Shown here in pieces: positions 7,686 through 16,903 of a stretch of 25,858 nt of DNA. The notes beneath the pieces were generated by a model. It worked only from the letters and a program-made list of their open reading frames with translations. It searched no databases and had not been told where the DNA came from. The DNA is taken from NCBI GenBank assembly GCA_038127535.1, contig JAYPHU010000036.1, forward strand, positions 1 through 25,858. The letters run 5' to 3'. The DNA comes from JAYPHU01 sp038127535. GTDB taxonomy: Bacteria > Pseudomonadota > Alphaproteobacteria > Rhodospirillales > UBA2165. The translations under genes were made by a program, and so were the position numbers. How positions within the stretch are numbered: the first letter of the stretch is position 1; each line of letters opens with the position of its first letter.

Positions 7686-8111
7686 ATGATTCTTTATGAA
7701 CTGAAATGCTCGAACGAGCATCATTTTGAGGCTTGGTTCAAAGACAGCGCCACCTATGACAAACAAGTGAAGCGCGGCGAAGTCGAATGCCCGGTCTGTT
7801 CGGAAACCCAGGTCTCCAAAGCCATCATGGCGCCCAATGTCACCACCTCCCGTCAACGGGAAGGTATCGAATCCCGCGCCAAGGAAGTCGCCACGGAAAT
7901 TCTGCAGGCTGTCGGCAAACTGCAGAAATATGTGGAGAATAATTGCGAGGATGTAGGCGACAAATTTGCAGAGGAAGCCCGCGCCATTCACAATGGTGAG
8001 GCCGAAGCCAGGGGCATCTATGGCGAAGCCACCCGGGAAGAAGCAGAAGAATTGATTGAGGACGAAATTCCGATCCTACCGCTGCCAAAACGACCGCGCA
8101 AGCACTCTTAA
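7686..8111 (+). CDS. DUF1178 family protein
   Basis: A 141-residue alphaproteobacterial DUF1178 protein of unknown function. The family signature at the N-terminus is MILYELKCSNEHHFEAWFKD, with a zinc-ribbon-like pattern made by the first Cys and the later CPVC at 36-39. A charged, largely helical middle part follows, ending in the conserved DEIPILPLPKRPRK tail. The histidine after the first Cys motif (NEHHFE) matches the common C-x-x-G-H-x-F-E arrangement with Gly replaced by Glu. The ATG at 7686 has only a weak upstream ribosome site. Terminator-like sequence follows the stop at once. Function is unknown; Zn binding is inference. Confidence 0.88.
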   Translation: MILYELKCSNEHHFEAWFKDSATYDKQVKRGEVECPVCSETQVSKAIMAPNVTTSRQREGIESRAKEVATEILQAVGKLQKYVENNCEDVGDKFAEEARAIHNGEAEARGIYGEATREEAEELIEDEIPILPLPKRPRKHS

Positions 8112-8112
8112 A

Positions 8113-8136
8113 CCGGCCAAGCCGGCTAATTTTTTT
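8113..8136 (+). terminator. intrinsic terminator after the DUF1178 gene
   Basis: CCGGC (8113-8117), loop CAA, GCCGG (8121-8125), then CTAA and seven T (8130-8136). It begins two bases after the DUF1178 stop codon, and its right half overlaps the ubiG stop on the other strand. TTA (8108-8110) and TAA (8127-8129) could extend the stem with a small internal loop. The T run favours plus-strand termination; the reverse direction lacks a good U tract. Confidence 0.65.
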
Positions 8137-8872
8137 CCGCGAAAATCAAGTAGTTAACGTCGATGTCGTCGGTGATCCGCCAATCGTCGAACAACGGGTT
8201 GTAACTGACGCCCTTGATTTCCCGGACGGTAAAATCCGTCGCCCGCAAAAGGGCGGAAAACTCCGACGGTTTCACGAACATCCGCCAGTCGTGGGTCCCA
8301 CGCGGCACCCAGCGCATAACATATTCCGCGCCGATCTTGGCGAGAGCCAGGGACTTCATGGTCCGGTTCAAGGTCGCGCCGAACATGATGCCACCGTCCC
8401 GCACCAGCGCCCTGGAAGCCGCCATGAACGCCTCCCGGTCGGTCACATGTTCGATCACCTCCATGTTTAAGACCACGTCATAGGTACGCCCGGCCGCCGC
8501 TTCATCCTCCGGCAACTGCACTCGATAATCGATCTCCAGGCCCATCTTGGCGGCGTGAAGCCGGGCCACCTCGATGCTGCGTTCCGCCGCGTCAAGGCCG
8601 GTCACCGTCGCGCCCAGCCGGGTCAGCGGTTCACACAGCAACCCGCCGCCGCAGCCGATATCACAGATGCTCAGACCGGCTAAGGGGTCCGGCGCGTGCG
8701 GATCGCGGTCGAAACGAGCGCACAGATGGTCCCGGATGAAGGTCAGGCGCACCGGATTCAGCTTGTGCAGCGGGGCGAAATCGCCGGCGGAATCCCACCA
8801 TTGATCCGCCAACGCCGCAAATTGTGAAACCTCGGCGGCCGATGCCGTCGTACCTGAAAAAAAGTCTATCAT
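8126..8872 (-). CDS. ubiG: UbiG, bifunctional ubiquinone O-methyltransferase
   Basis: A 248-residue UbiG homologue. It catalyses both O-methylations in ubiquinone synthesis: the polyprenyl-dihydroxyphenol intermediate and demethylubiquinol. It acts at the inner-membrane face. Family marks are FAALADQWWDSAGDFAPLHKLNPVR (about 18-42), the SAM motif DIGCGGGLLCEPL at 71-83, NMEVIEHV after the beta4 strand, and MRWVPRGTHDWRMFVKP, the UbiG-specific region near the membrane-binding segment. The length matches the family. The next upstream in-frame ATG is blocked by a TGA, so the start at 8872 is firm. It is divergent from lysC, as in many alphaproteobacteria, with 189 bp between the starts. Confidence 0.95.
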   Translation of the reverse strand: MIDFFSGTTASAAEVSQFAALADQWWDSAGDFAPLHKLNPVRLTFIRDHLCARFDRDPHAPDPLAGLSICDIGCGGGLLCEPLTRLGATVTGLDAAERSIEVARLHAAKMGLEIDYRVQLPEDEAAAGRTYDVVLNMEVIEHVTDREAFMAASRALVRDGGIMFGATLNRTMKSLALAKIGAEYVMRWVPRGTHDWRMFVKPSEFSALLRATDFTVREIKGVSYNPLFDDWRITDDIDVNYLIFAEKN

Positions 8873-8931
8873 ATCATACGCTTATAACACCATAGTTTCA
8901 GCGAAAATAGGCCGAAATCACGCCTCATCGC

Positions 8932-9061
8932 TTGCCTTTTTAGGACCATAAGGAGTATGTATACGCCCGCCCGCCCCCCGGCAACCGAGACGCCGGTGTG
9001 AACGCCGTTTTTTTAGGGGCCGGTTTCATTGCGGGATCGGCGGCGCAAGCGGACAAATGAG
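8932..9061 (+). promoter_or_regulatory. lysC leader with possible attenuator
   Basis: The space upstream of lysC holds a tiny reading frame at 8957-9001, 14 codons reading MYTPARPPATETPV. It has AAGGAG only 1 nt before its ATG. It contains three Thr codons (8963, 8984, 8990), and its stop lies inside the loop of a terminator hairpin at 8994-9014. A ribosome slowed at the second or third Thr codon would cover the left arm of the hairpin, which would allow read-through into lysC. Against this, the ribosome-site spacing is poor. A competing reading is a promoter TTGCCT (8932-8937) with TATGTA (8956-8961), which would start RNA downstream of the small ATG. The regulatory role is inference. Confidence 0.3.
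8994..9014 (+). terminator. intrinsic terminator in the lysC leader
   Basis: Stem CGGTG (8994-8998), tetraloop TGAA, and CGCCG (9003-9007) with one T-G pair, followed at once by seven T (9008-9014). It faces lysC, and no plus-strand gene ends nearby (DUF1178 ended at 8111 and has its own terminator). It therefore makes most sense as an attenuator for lysC. The stem is short (5 bp), so its strength is uncertain. Confidence 0.5.
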
Positions 9062-10282
<1,221 letters not shown>

Positions 10283-10375
10283 CGGATCCCGGCGCATCCC
10301 GGGAGGGGGAGCGCCAAACGACATTCACAGCGTGGCTGACGGGGCAGATACGCCTCAGGGGAGTTATTGAACGAG

Positions 10376-12646
10376 ATGGCGCGCGCACCTCATTTAACCG
10401 AGACACGGCGGCTACTTGCCCGGCTGCGCGATGTGATGGCCGACGAAGGCTCGGCGCAGGAGCGTCTGAACAGCACCGTCCAAATCATCGCCACCGATCT
10501 GGTGGCTGAAGTGTGCTCTGTCTATGTGCTGCGCGCCGGTGAGGTGCTGGAACTGTTCGCCGCGACCGGCCTGCATCCGGACGCCATTCATCGAACGCGA
10601 TTGAGCGTCGGCGAAGGTCTCATCGGCGCCATCGCTACGACCGCGCGGCCAATGGCGCTGGAAGATGCACAAAACCATCCGGCATTCGCCTATCGGCCGG
10701 AAACCGGCGAAGAAATATACCAGTCCCTCGCCGGCGTCCCCATTCTTCGGGGCGGACGGGTGTCCGGCGTACTGGCGGTGCAGAACCAGACCAAACGCCG
10801 CTATCTCGACGAAGAGTTGGAAACCCTGGAAACGATCGCCATGGTCATCGCCGAGCTGATCGCCGGCGGCGACCTGATCAACGCTGATGAACGGCATGCG
10901 GTGGATGGCGAGGGCATCCTCCCGATGACCCTGGACGGCGTCCGGCTCAATGGCGGACTGGCAATCGGCCAGGCGGTGCGCCATGAACAGCGCGTCACCA
11001 TCGTTAAACTGATCGGCGAAAGCCCCGACGAGGAAATGATGCGCCTGGAGAACGCCATCGCGGAAATGCACGGCGCCATCGATGAGCTTCTGGAATCCGA
11101 TCAATTGTCCGGCGGCGGGGAGTCCCGGGAAATTCTGGAAGCTTACCGTATGTTCGCGGAAGACGCCGGCTGGATCGGCAGAATCCGCGAAGCCATTGGC
11201 GCGGGCTTGAGCGCCGAGGCGGCGGTGGAACGGGTCCGCAACGATACCCGCGCCAGATTTAGAAAACAGACCGATCCCTACCTTCGGGAACGGCTCCATG
11301 ATTTCAACGACCTCGCCCGGCGGTTGCTGCACCACCTGGTTGGTAGATCGACCGGTGACGATCTGGAAACCCTGCCCGATGACATGATCCTGATCGCGCG
11401 GGAAATGGGGCCGGCCGAGCTGTTGGACTACGACCGAAACAGGCTCCTGGGCCTGGTCTTAGAAGGCGGCTCGATCACCACGCATGTCGCTATTGTCGCC
11501 CGGGCCCTGGATATTCCGGTCGTCGGCCGGGCCGAAGACGCGCTCGACAAAGTGGAGAATTTCGATCCCATCATCGTCGACGGAGATAACGCCCAGGTTT
11601 TTTTACGGCCATCCAATGAAGTCCGTGAGTCCTACACGGATATGATCCGCGCGCGCGCGCAGAGGGTCGCCGCCTATGCGTCGTTGCGCGACGTGCCGGC
11701 GGAGTCCCGGGACGGCGTACACATCAATCTCGATATTAATGCCGGTTTGGTTGCCGAGGTCTCGCAACTGGCGGCAACCGGCGCCGACGGTATTGGCCTC
11801 TACCGGACGGAGATTCCGTTCATGGACAGCACCAGCTTCCCCGATGTGGACAAGCAGGAGGAAATTTACGGACAGATACTGGACTGCGCCGGCGGGAAGC
11901 CGGTCATTTTCCGGACCCTCGATATCGGCGGCGACAAGGGCCTCCCCTATTGGGACAACGGGAGGGAGGAAAATCCGGCCATGGGCTGGCGCGCCATCCG
12001 CATTGCCCTCGACCGGCCGGCGCTGCTGAAAGATCAGCTCCGGGCGATGATCCGAGCCGCCGGCGGCCGTGAACTGTCCGTCATGTTTCCCATGATCTCC
12101 GAAATTCCGGAACTCGATCAGGCGCGCGAGCTGCTGGATCACGAACTTGAACGGGCGGCCGGCGAAGGACGGGAGCTGCCCTCCAGTATCCGGGTAGGGA
12201 GTATGCTGGAAGTGCCCGCGCTCCTCTATCAATTGCCGGCGCTGCTGAGCCGGGTCGATCTTATCTCCGTCGGCAGCAATGACCTTTTTCAATTTCTGTT
12301 CGCCAGCGACCGCGGCAGCCCCAAACTGGCCGATCGTTATGACAATCTGGCGCCGCCGGTACTGGCCATGCTTAAGCACCTGGTTGAAACGTGTGATGCC
12401 GCCGGCAAAACTGTAAGCTTGTGCGGTGAAATGGCGGGCCGGCCGCTGGACGCGATGGCGCTGGCCGGACTCGGGTTCCGCCGTCTCTCCATGACGCCGT
12501 CCTCCATTGGTCCGGTTAAGGCAATGATTAGAAGCCTCTCCGTAGATGATCTCAGCCAATACCTGCACAGCCTGGATGGGCTGGCCGAACATAGTTTACG
12601 TGAGAAATTGCGGGAATTCGCCGTGGATCATGGTGTAATGATTTAA
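10376..12646 (+). CDS. ptsP: PtsP, enzyme I of the nitrogen phosphotransferase system
   Basis: About 756 residues. EI(Ntr) takes phosphate from PEP and passes it to NPr and then EIIA(Ntr), a regulatory relay without sugar transport. Domains are a GAF sensor (about 15-165, DLVAEVCSVYVLRAGEVLELFA to LETIAMVIAELI), an HPr-binding helical part, the phosphohistidine domain with the active His in GGSITTHVAIVARAL (codon 11483-11485), and a PEP-binding TIM barrel with GLYRTEIPFM, GSNDLFQFLFASDR and the catalytic Cys in SLCGEMAGRP (codon 12422-12424). The start is uncertain: a TTG at 10367 sits 3 nt after AGGGGAG and the ATG at 10376 is 12 nt after it. I list the ATG. The lysC-ptsP linkage suggests cotranscription. 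In this family the GAF domain is associated with nitrogen (glutamine) sensing. Confidence 0.93.
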   Translation: MARAPHLTETRRLLARLRDVMADEGSAQERLNSTVQIIATDLVAEVCSVYVLRAGEVLELFAATGLHPDAIHRTRLSVGEGLIGAIATTARPMALEDAQNHPAFAYRPETGEEIYQSLAGVPILRGGRVSGVLAVQNQTKRRYLDEELETLETIAMVIAELIAGGDLINADERHAVDGEGILPMTLDGVRLNGGLAIGQAVRHEQRVTIVKLIGESPDEEMMRLENAIAEMHGAIDELLESDQLSGGGESREILEAYRMFAEDAGWIGRIREAIGAGLSAEAAVERVRNDTRARFRKQTDPYLRERLHDFNDLARRLLHHLVGRSTGDDLETLPDDMILIAREMGPAELLDYDRNRLLGLVLEGGSITTHVAIVARALDIPVVGRAEDALDKVENFDPIIVDGDNAQVFLRPSNEVRESYTDMIRARAQRVAAYASLRDVPAESRDGVHINLDINAGLVAEVSQLAATGADGIGLYRTEIPFMDSTSFPDVDKQEEIYGQILDCAGGKPVIFRTLDIGGDKGLPYWDNGREENPAMGWRAIRIALDRPALLKDQLRAMIRAAGGRELSVMFPMISEIPELDQARELLDHELERAAGEGRELPSSIRVGSMLEVPALLYQLPALLSRVDLISVGSNDLFQFLFASDRGSPKLADRYDNLAPPVLAMLKHLVETCDAAGKTVSLCGEMAGRPLDAMALAGLGFRRLSMTPSSIGPVKAMIRSLSVDDLSQYLHSLDGLAEHSLREKLREFAVDHGVMI

Positions 12647-12838
12647 AATTTGCGCCGTGCGCCTTGATTCATAAAAGATTCTTGAGAAATTTTGCGTTCA
12701 GCTGTACATTTATGTGCGTGGGGAACTATCTGATTCCCTTTGTAAAATTCAGTTTGTCGAAACCCTCGTCGATCATATGCATTAGATTGGCGCTCGGCAT
12801 GTTTTAAGTCGTATTGCACACAGAATTTGTGGAGATCG

Positions 12839-14242
12839 ATGAAAACAGACCTGCATCCTTCGATGGAGCATGACCAGGAAAATGGTGCGGCCGCCCTGGG
12901 TGCATTGCTGCGCGCGTCCCGGACCCGCCGGGGTGAGGATTTACGCTATGTGGCTGATGCGCTGCGTATTCGCTTGGTCTATTTGGAAGCTATCGAGGAT
13001 GGACGATTTGACTACCTGCCAGGCACCACCTACGTCATCGGTTTCCTGAAAACCTATGCCGACTACTTGGGCCTGAACAGCGAGGAAATCGTCCGGCGGT
13101 TCAAGAACGACGAATCCCGTCCCAAGAAACGCCAGGATTTGACCTTCCCGACAGCTGTCCCGGAACACGGCATTCCCGGTGGCGCGATTGTCATGATCGG
13201 GCTGGTGATTGCCGCCATCGGGTATGGAGGCTGGTATTTTGCCTCGACCCAGGACGCCATGGTGACCGAGGCGATCCCGCCGGTCCCGGCGAATATGAAG
13301 GCCGAGCCGAACAAGGTCGCCTCTTCGGAATCACGGAACCCGCTGGCCGAAGCCAGTTCAGCCATTGCCGCCGAGGCCAACCGTCAGCCCGCGCCTGCAC
13401 CGGCCGCGGCTTCCGCGCCCGAACCCGAAATGAAAGCCGACCCGGCCCCGGTGGCTACTATCGAAACGCCGGCGGCTGAAACAGCGGCTGAAACCGCTGT
13501 TGAGGCGGCACAAGCACAGGTGGCTGAACAACCTGCTCAACCGGAAGTCACACAGCCGGCCCAACAGGCAGAAACGGCTGAGGTTTCTCAACCTGCGGAA
13601 CCGCAAATATCGCCGGCGCCACAGCCGGTGGAAATGGCTGCCGCGCCTACCGATGCACCCACCCCCACACCTGTATCGGATTCCGCGCCTGCCACCACAA
13701 AATCACCGGCAAGCAACGCCGCTTCCGAACCTGCGGCACAGCCAGCAACCGATCCCGCACCGGAGGCCTTTGACGACCGGGTGCCGGGCATCGAGTTGAG
13801 CGCAAGACCGTTCACCGTCGAGGCCGAGGCAGAGCCGGCTGTGACGCCATCGGCCGAAGCAACTCCGAACACTGCGGAAGCCGAAGTTAAAACCGAACCC
13901 GAAACGCCTGTGACCGAAACTGCCGCCTTGCCCCAGCCCGAGCCGGAGGTCCGGGGTGAAGACGGTCCGTCCCGCATCACCTTGCTGGCCAAGGATGCGA
14001 GCTGGATTCAGGTCCGCGATACGATCGAGAACAAACTGGTTCTCTCCAAGGTCCTTCTCAGGGGCCAGACCTACGAAGTGCCCGGCCGGACAGGTCTAAG
14101 CCTGATGACCGGCAATGCGGGCGCCTTGGAAATTCGCGTGGATGGCCAACCTGTGCCGCCCATCGGCGCGCTTGGTCAGGTGCTCCAAAACGTTCAGCTT
14201 AGCGCAGACACGCTGCGCGAAGGCGCCGGTGCCGGACAGTAG
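12839..14242 (+). CDS. rodZ: RodZ-like helix-turn-helix membrane protein (DUF4115)
   Basis: A 467-residue bitopic inner-membrane protein. A cytoplasmic HTH_25-type domain is at about 18-92 (LGALLRASRTRRGEDLRYVADAL, then VYLEAIEDGRFDYLPGTTYV and IGFLKTYADYLGLN). A basic stretch (RPKKRQ) precedes one membrane helix at about 114-134. A very long Pro/Ala/Glu/Gln-rich periplasmic linker runs about 140-380. A C-terminal DUF4115 domain occupies 388-455 (RITLLAKDASWIQVRD, LLRGQTYEVPGRTGLSLMTGNAGALEIRVDG). RodZ links the MreB cytoskeleton to the wall-elongation complex. The ATG at 12839 is chosen over a TTG 12 nt upstream because GGAGA lies just before it. It lies next to hisS, as in many proteobacteria, but ispG, which often sits between them, is absent. 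Confidence 0.88.
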   Translation: MKTDLHPSMEHDQENGAAALGALLRASRTRRGEDLRYVADALRIRLVYLEAIEDGRFDYLPGTTYVIGFLKTYADYLGLNSEEIVRRFKNDESRPKKRQDLTFPTAVPEHGIPGGAIVMIGLVIAAIGYGGWYFASTQDAMVTEAIPPVPANMKAEPNKVASSESRNPLAEASSAIAAEANRQPAPAPAAASAPEPEMKADPAPVATIETPAAETAAETAVEAAQAQVAEQPAQPEVTQPAQQAETAEVSQPAEPQISPAPQPVEMAAAPTDAPTPTPVSDSAPATTKSPASNAASEPAAQPATDPAPEAFDDRVPGIELSARPFTVEAEAEPAVTPSAEATPNTAEAEVKTEPETPVTETAALPQPEPEVRGEDGPSRITLLAKDASWIQVRDTIENKLVLSKVLLRGQTYEVPGRTGLSLMTGNAGALEIRVDGQPVPPIGALGQVLQNVQLSADTLREGAGAGQ

Positions 14243-14368
14243 CCAGGCTCCAGGCTCTCAACTTCCTCTCTCATACTTCGCTTTAGACCGCCTCCATTAT
14301 GGGCTATAACCTGCCTGCCCTTGGCTTGGGCGCTTGTTCAATGATATCGGATTAGAGGCTACCAGGAC

Positions 14369-15595
14369 GTGTCCAAAAAAGCCAAATTAAGCCCCGTACG
14401 GGGGACCCAGGATCTCCTGCCCGACGAACAGCGGGTGCACCGCCATGTGGAAGACACTGCCTGGCGGGTGGCAGAGCTCTACGGCTTCGGCGAGGTTTCG
14501 ACGCCGATCTTCGAGTTTACCGACGTGTTTGCCCGCACGCTGGGCGACACGACCGATATTGTCACCAAGGAAATGTATACGTTCGAGGACCGAGGCGGCG
14601 AAGGCATTACGCTGCGCCCGGAAGGCACGGCCGGCGTGGCGCGCGCTTTTATCTCGAACGGACTGACCCAGGAACTGCCTCTGAAGTTTTTTTACCGGGG
14701 GCCCATGTTCCGCTATGAGCGCCCACAGAAAGGCCGCCGCCGGCAATTTCACCAAGTCGGCGTCGAATTATTGGGCGTGCCCGGCGTACAGGCGGATATT
14801 GAGGTCATCGCGCTGGGCCGGCAAATCCTGGATGAGCTGAAGCTCACCGGCACGGTGACCTTGGAGCTCAACACGCTGGGCGACAAGGAAAGCCGGGACG
14901 CCTATCGTCAGACCCTTGTGGCCTATCTTGAGGGATTCAAAGACAAACTTTCAGAAGACAGTCTGAAACGGCTATACACCAATCCGCTGCGCATCCTGGA
15001 TTCCAAGGACGAGGGCGACCGGGAAATAGTCGCCGACGCGCCGTCCCTGATGGATAGCCTGAACGATGACTCTCGTGCGGTCTTCGATGATCTATGTGAC
15101 GGGCTGTCGCGCATCGGCATCGACTTTACCCATAATGACCGGCTGGTTCGGGGCCTCGACTATTATTGCCACACTGCGTTTGAATTCACCACCGACGACC
15201 TGGGCGCCCAGGGTACCGTCCTGGCCGGCGGACGATACGACGGCTTGATCGGACAAATGGGTGGTCCGGAAACACCCGGCATCGGCTGGGCCGCCGGGGT
15301 GGAACGGCTGTCCCTGCTGGCCGGGGGCGTGAGCGAACCGGCCCGGCCCATCGCCGTCCTCCCTATTGGCGAGGCCGCGATGAATGAGGCGCTGATGCTG
15401 ACCCAGCGGCTCCGGCGCGAGGGCTTTGCCGTGGAGCTCGGGTATTCGGGCAATCTGAAAAAACGCCTGAACCGCGCCAACAAGGCGAACGCGCGGGCTG
15501 CCGTCATCCTGGGCGAGGACGAGCTGGCGCGGAACGCCGGCACGGTTCGGGATATGGATTCGGGCGAGCAAGTTGAAGTATCCTTGGATCAGCTG
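14369..15595 (+). CDS. hisS: histidyl-tRNA synthetase (last residues lost in gap)
   Basis: 409 residues of class II histidyl-tRNA synthetase, which charges tRNA-His. It begins with the family sequence PVRGTQDLLPDE at 9-20. Motif 2 is FFYRGPMFRYERPQKGRRRQFHQVGVELLG at about 107-136. The His-specific LVRGLDYYCHTAFEF block is near 258-272. Motif 3 contains GIGWAAGVERL. The anticodon-binding domain follows to DSGEQVEVSLDQL, where the gap begins; only about 10-20 residues and the stop are likely missing. The start is GTG at 14369, with AGAGG about 10 nt upstream. The frame that seems to continue through the N run into the hemA-like gene is an artefact. Confidence 0.95.
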
Positions 15596-15695
15596 NNNNN
15601 NNNNNNNNNNNNNNNNNNNNNNNNNNNNNNNNNNNNNNNNNNNNNNNNNNNNNNNNNNNNNNNNNNNNNNNNNNNNNNNNNNNNNNNNNNNNNNN
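15596..15695. other. assembly gap, 100 N
   Basis: Exactly 100 unknown bases between the almost complete hisS and the start of the hemA-like gene. The hisS stop codon and the spacer are hidden here. The real size is unknown, and another small gene cannot be excluded. The reading frame that crosses it (apparent 844-residue product) should not be annotated as one protein. Confidence 0.97.
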
Positions 15696-15718
15696 AGAAA
15701 CAAACGCTGATCACAGAT

Positions 15719-16903
15719 ATGACCGATAACGCGCAAAACACCGAATTGATCGTCCTGGGAGCGGACCACCGCTCCTCGACGATGCTGCTGCGCGATAAGA
15801 TCATTGTCTCCGAGCCCCAACTGCCTGCGTTTTATGAGCGTCTTTCCGAAGCCGAACTGTCTGAAAGTCTGGTCGTCTCCGTCGGCGACCGGAAGGAAAT
15901 TTACGGCTATGCGGCGGACTGCGATTTTACCGTGTGCGAGATCATCAAACTCCTGTCCGCCCGCTCCGGCCTTGGGCGCTCCGAGATCGAAGCGCAAACC
16001 TATGTTCTCACCGGCCAGGACGCGATACGGCATTTCCTGGCGGTGTATTGCGGTCTCGACGGATTGGTCGTCGGCGATCCCCGTATGCCGGGCCGGATCG
16101 ATCAAAGCCGCCAAACGGCGCAGACCGCCGGCGCCGCCGGCAGCGCCATGACCGCCCTGGTAAATGGCGCAAAGCACGTGTCGGAACGGATATTGAGAGA
16201 AACCGAGATCGGGCGGCGCCCGGTCACCATCTCTGCCGCCGCCGTGCAGGTGGCCCGCGATATCCACGGCAACCTCGGTGACTGCAGCGCGCTGCTGATC
16301 GGGTCCGGGGAAATGGGTGAGATGCTGGCCTCCAGTCTGTTGGCCGGCGGGCTGAAGCATTTGGTGGCGGCGCACCCCTTGTCGTCGCGGGCGGATGCTG
16401 TGGCGCAACAGTTGAACTGTCATGTCGGCGACTTGGATAAGCTACCTGCCCTTCTCAAACGCGCCGATATCGTGCTGACCGCCGTTAATTCCCGGCGTTT
16501 TGTCCTGGCCGCCGAACAGGTGCAGGCAGCGACCACGGCGCGGCGGCGGAAACCCATCTTCCTGATCGACACGGGCGTGCCGGGCGATGTGGAGACGAAT
16601 GTAGAGAACGTCGAAGACGCCTATCTCTATACATTGGATGATCTGGAGCGCGTCACCCGGAAAGGCCGGTCAAGTCGGGAGTCCGAGGCGGAGAAGGCCT
16701 GGGCGATCCTGGATAATGAACTGCCCCGCATCGTGGCCAACCTGCCGGCCGTGGCGCCGACCGAAGCGGCAACTCGTGCGTTGCAATCCACGTCGCCTGA
16801 GGAACTCCGTCGCCTGGCCCTGGAAGAAGCCAGCGGTGACGCCGACAAGGCGACCCGTTTATTGCTGGAGAAGCTGTCCACGGACAAGGATGGCGACGAC
16901 TGA
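15719..16903 (+). CDS. glutamyl-tRNA reductase-like protein lacking the catalytic Cys
   Basis: A 394-residue homologue of glutamyl-tRNA reductase (HemA), full length in all three domains. The N-terminal LGADHRSSTMLLRDKI corresponds to LGxNHxTAPxxxRE. The Rossmann motif is LLIGSGEMGEML at about 192-203. The dimerisation region begins after FLIDTGVPGDVETNVENVEDAYLYTLDDL. The catalytic segment, normally STC(N/D)RxE, reads VSVGDRKEIY, with Gly56 (GGC, 15884-15886) in place of the cysteine that forms the thioester. GEPQILGQ has become GDPRMPGRID, and the NRT sequence after beta2 of the NADPH domain is AHP. His105 of the substrate pocket is retained. It probably does not make glutamate-1-semialdehyde. 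The start is uncertain because the frame is open into the gap and no ribosome site is seen. Its stop overlaps the prfA start (TGATG). Confidence 0.85.
   Translation: MTDNAQNTELIVLGADHRSSTMLLRDKIIVSEPQLPAFYERLSEAELSESLVVSVGDRKEIYGYAADCDFTVCEIIKLLSARSGLGRSEIEAQTYVLTGQDAIRHFLAVYCGLDGLVVGDPRMPGRIDQSRQTAQTAGAAGSAMTALVNGAKHVSERILRETEIGRRPVTISAAAVQVARDIHGNLGDCSALLIGSGEMGEMLASSLLAGGLKHLVAAHPLSSRADAVAQQLNCHVGDLDKLPALLKRADIVLTAVNSRRFVLAAEQVQAATTARRRKPIFLIDTGVPGDVETNVENVEDAYLYTLDDLERVTRKGRSSRESEAEKAWAILDNELPRIVANLPAVAPTEAATRALQSTSPEELRRLALEEASGDADKATRLLLEKLSTDKDGDD

Noticed and set aside
8979..9006. CGGCAACC followed by GGTG, resembling the core of a SAM-I riboswitch upstream of lysC
   Set aside because: The upstream kink-turn and P1, P2 and P4 elements are absent and the hairpin between the two motifs would be too short; the similarity is a few bases only.
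10287..10304. 6-bp hairpin TCCCGG/CCGGGA between lysC and ptsP
   Set aside because: Followed by a G run, not T, so not a terminator; possibly chance in GC-rich DNA and the two genes are probably cotranscribed.
11603..12592. 329-codon minus-strand frame opposite ptsP
   Set aside because: Lies wholly within the PEP-binding domain of ptsP and has no independent coding features.
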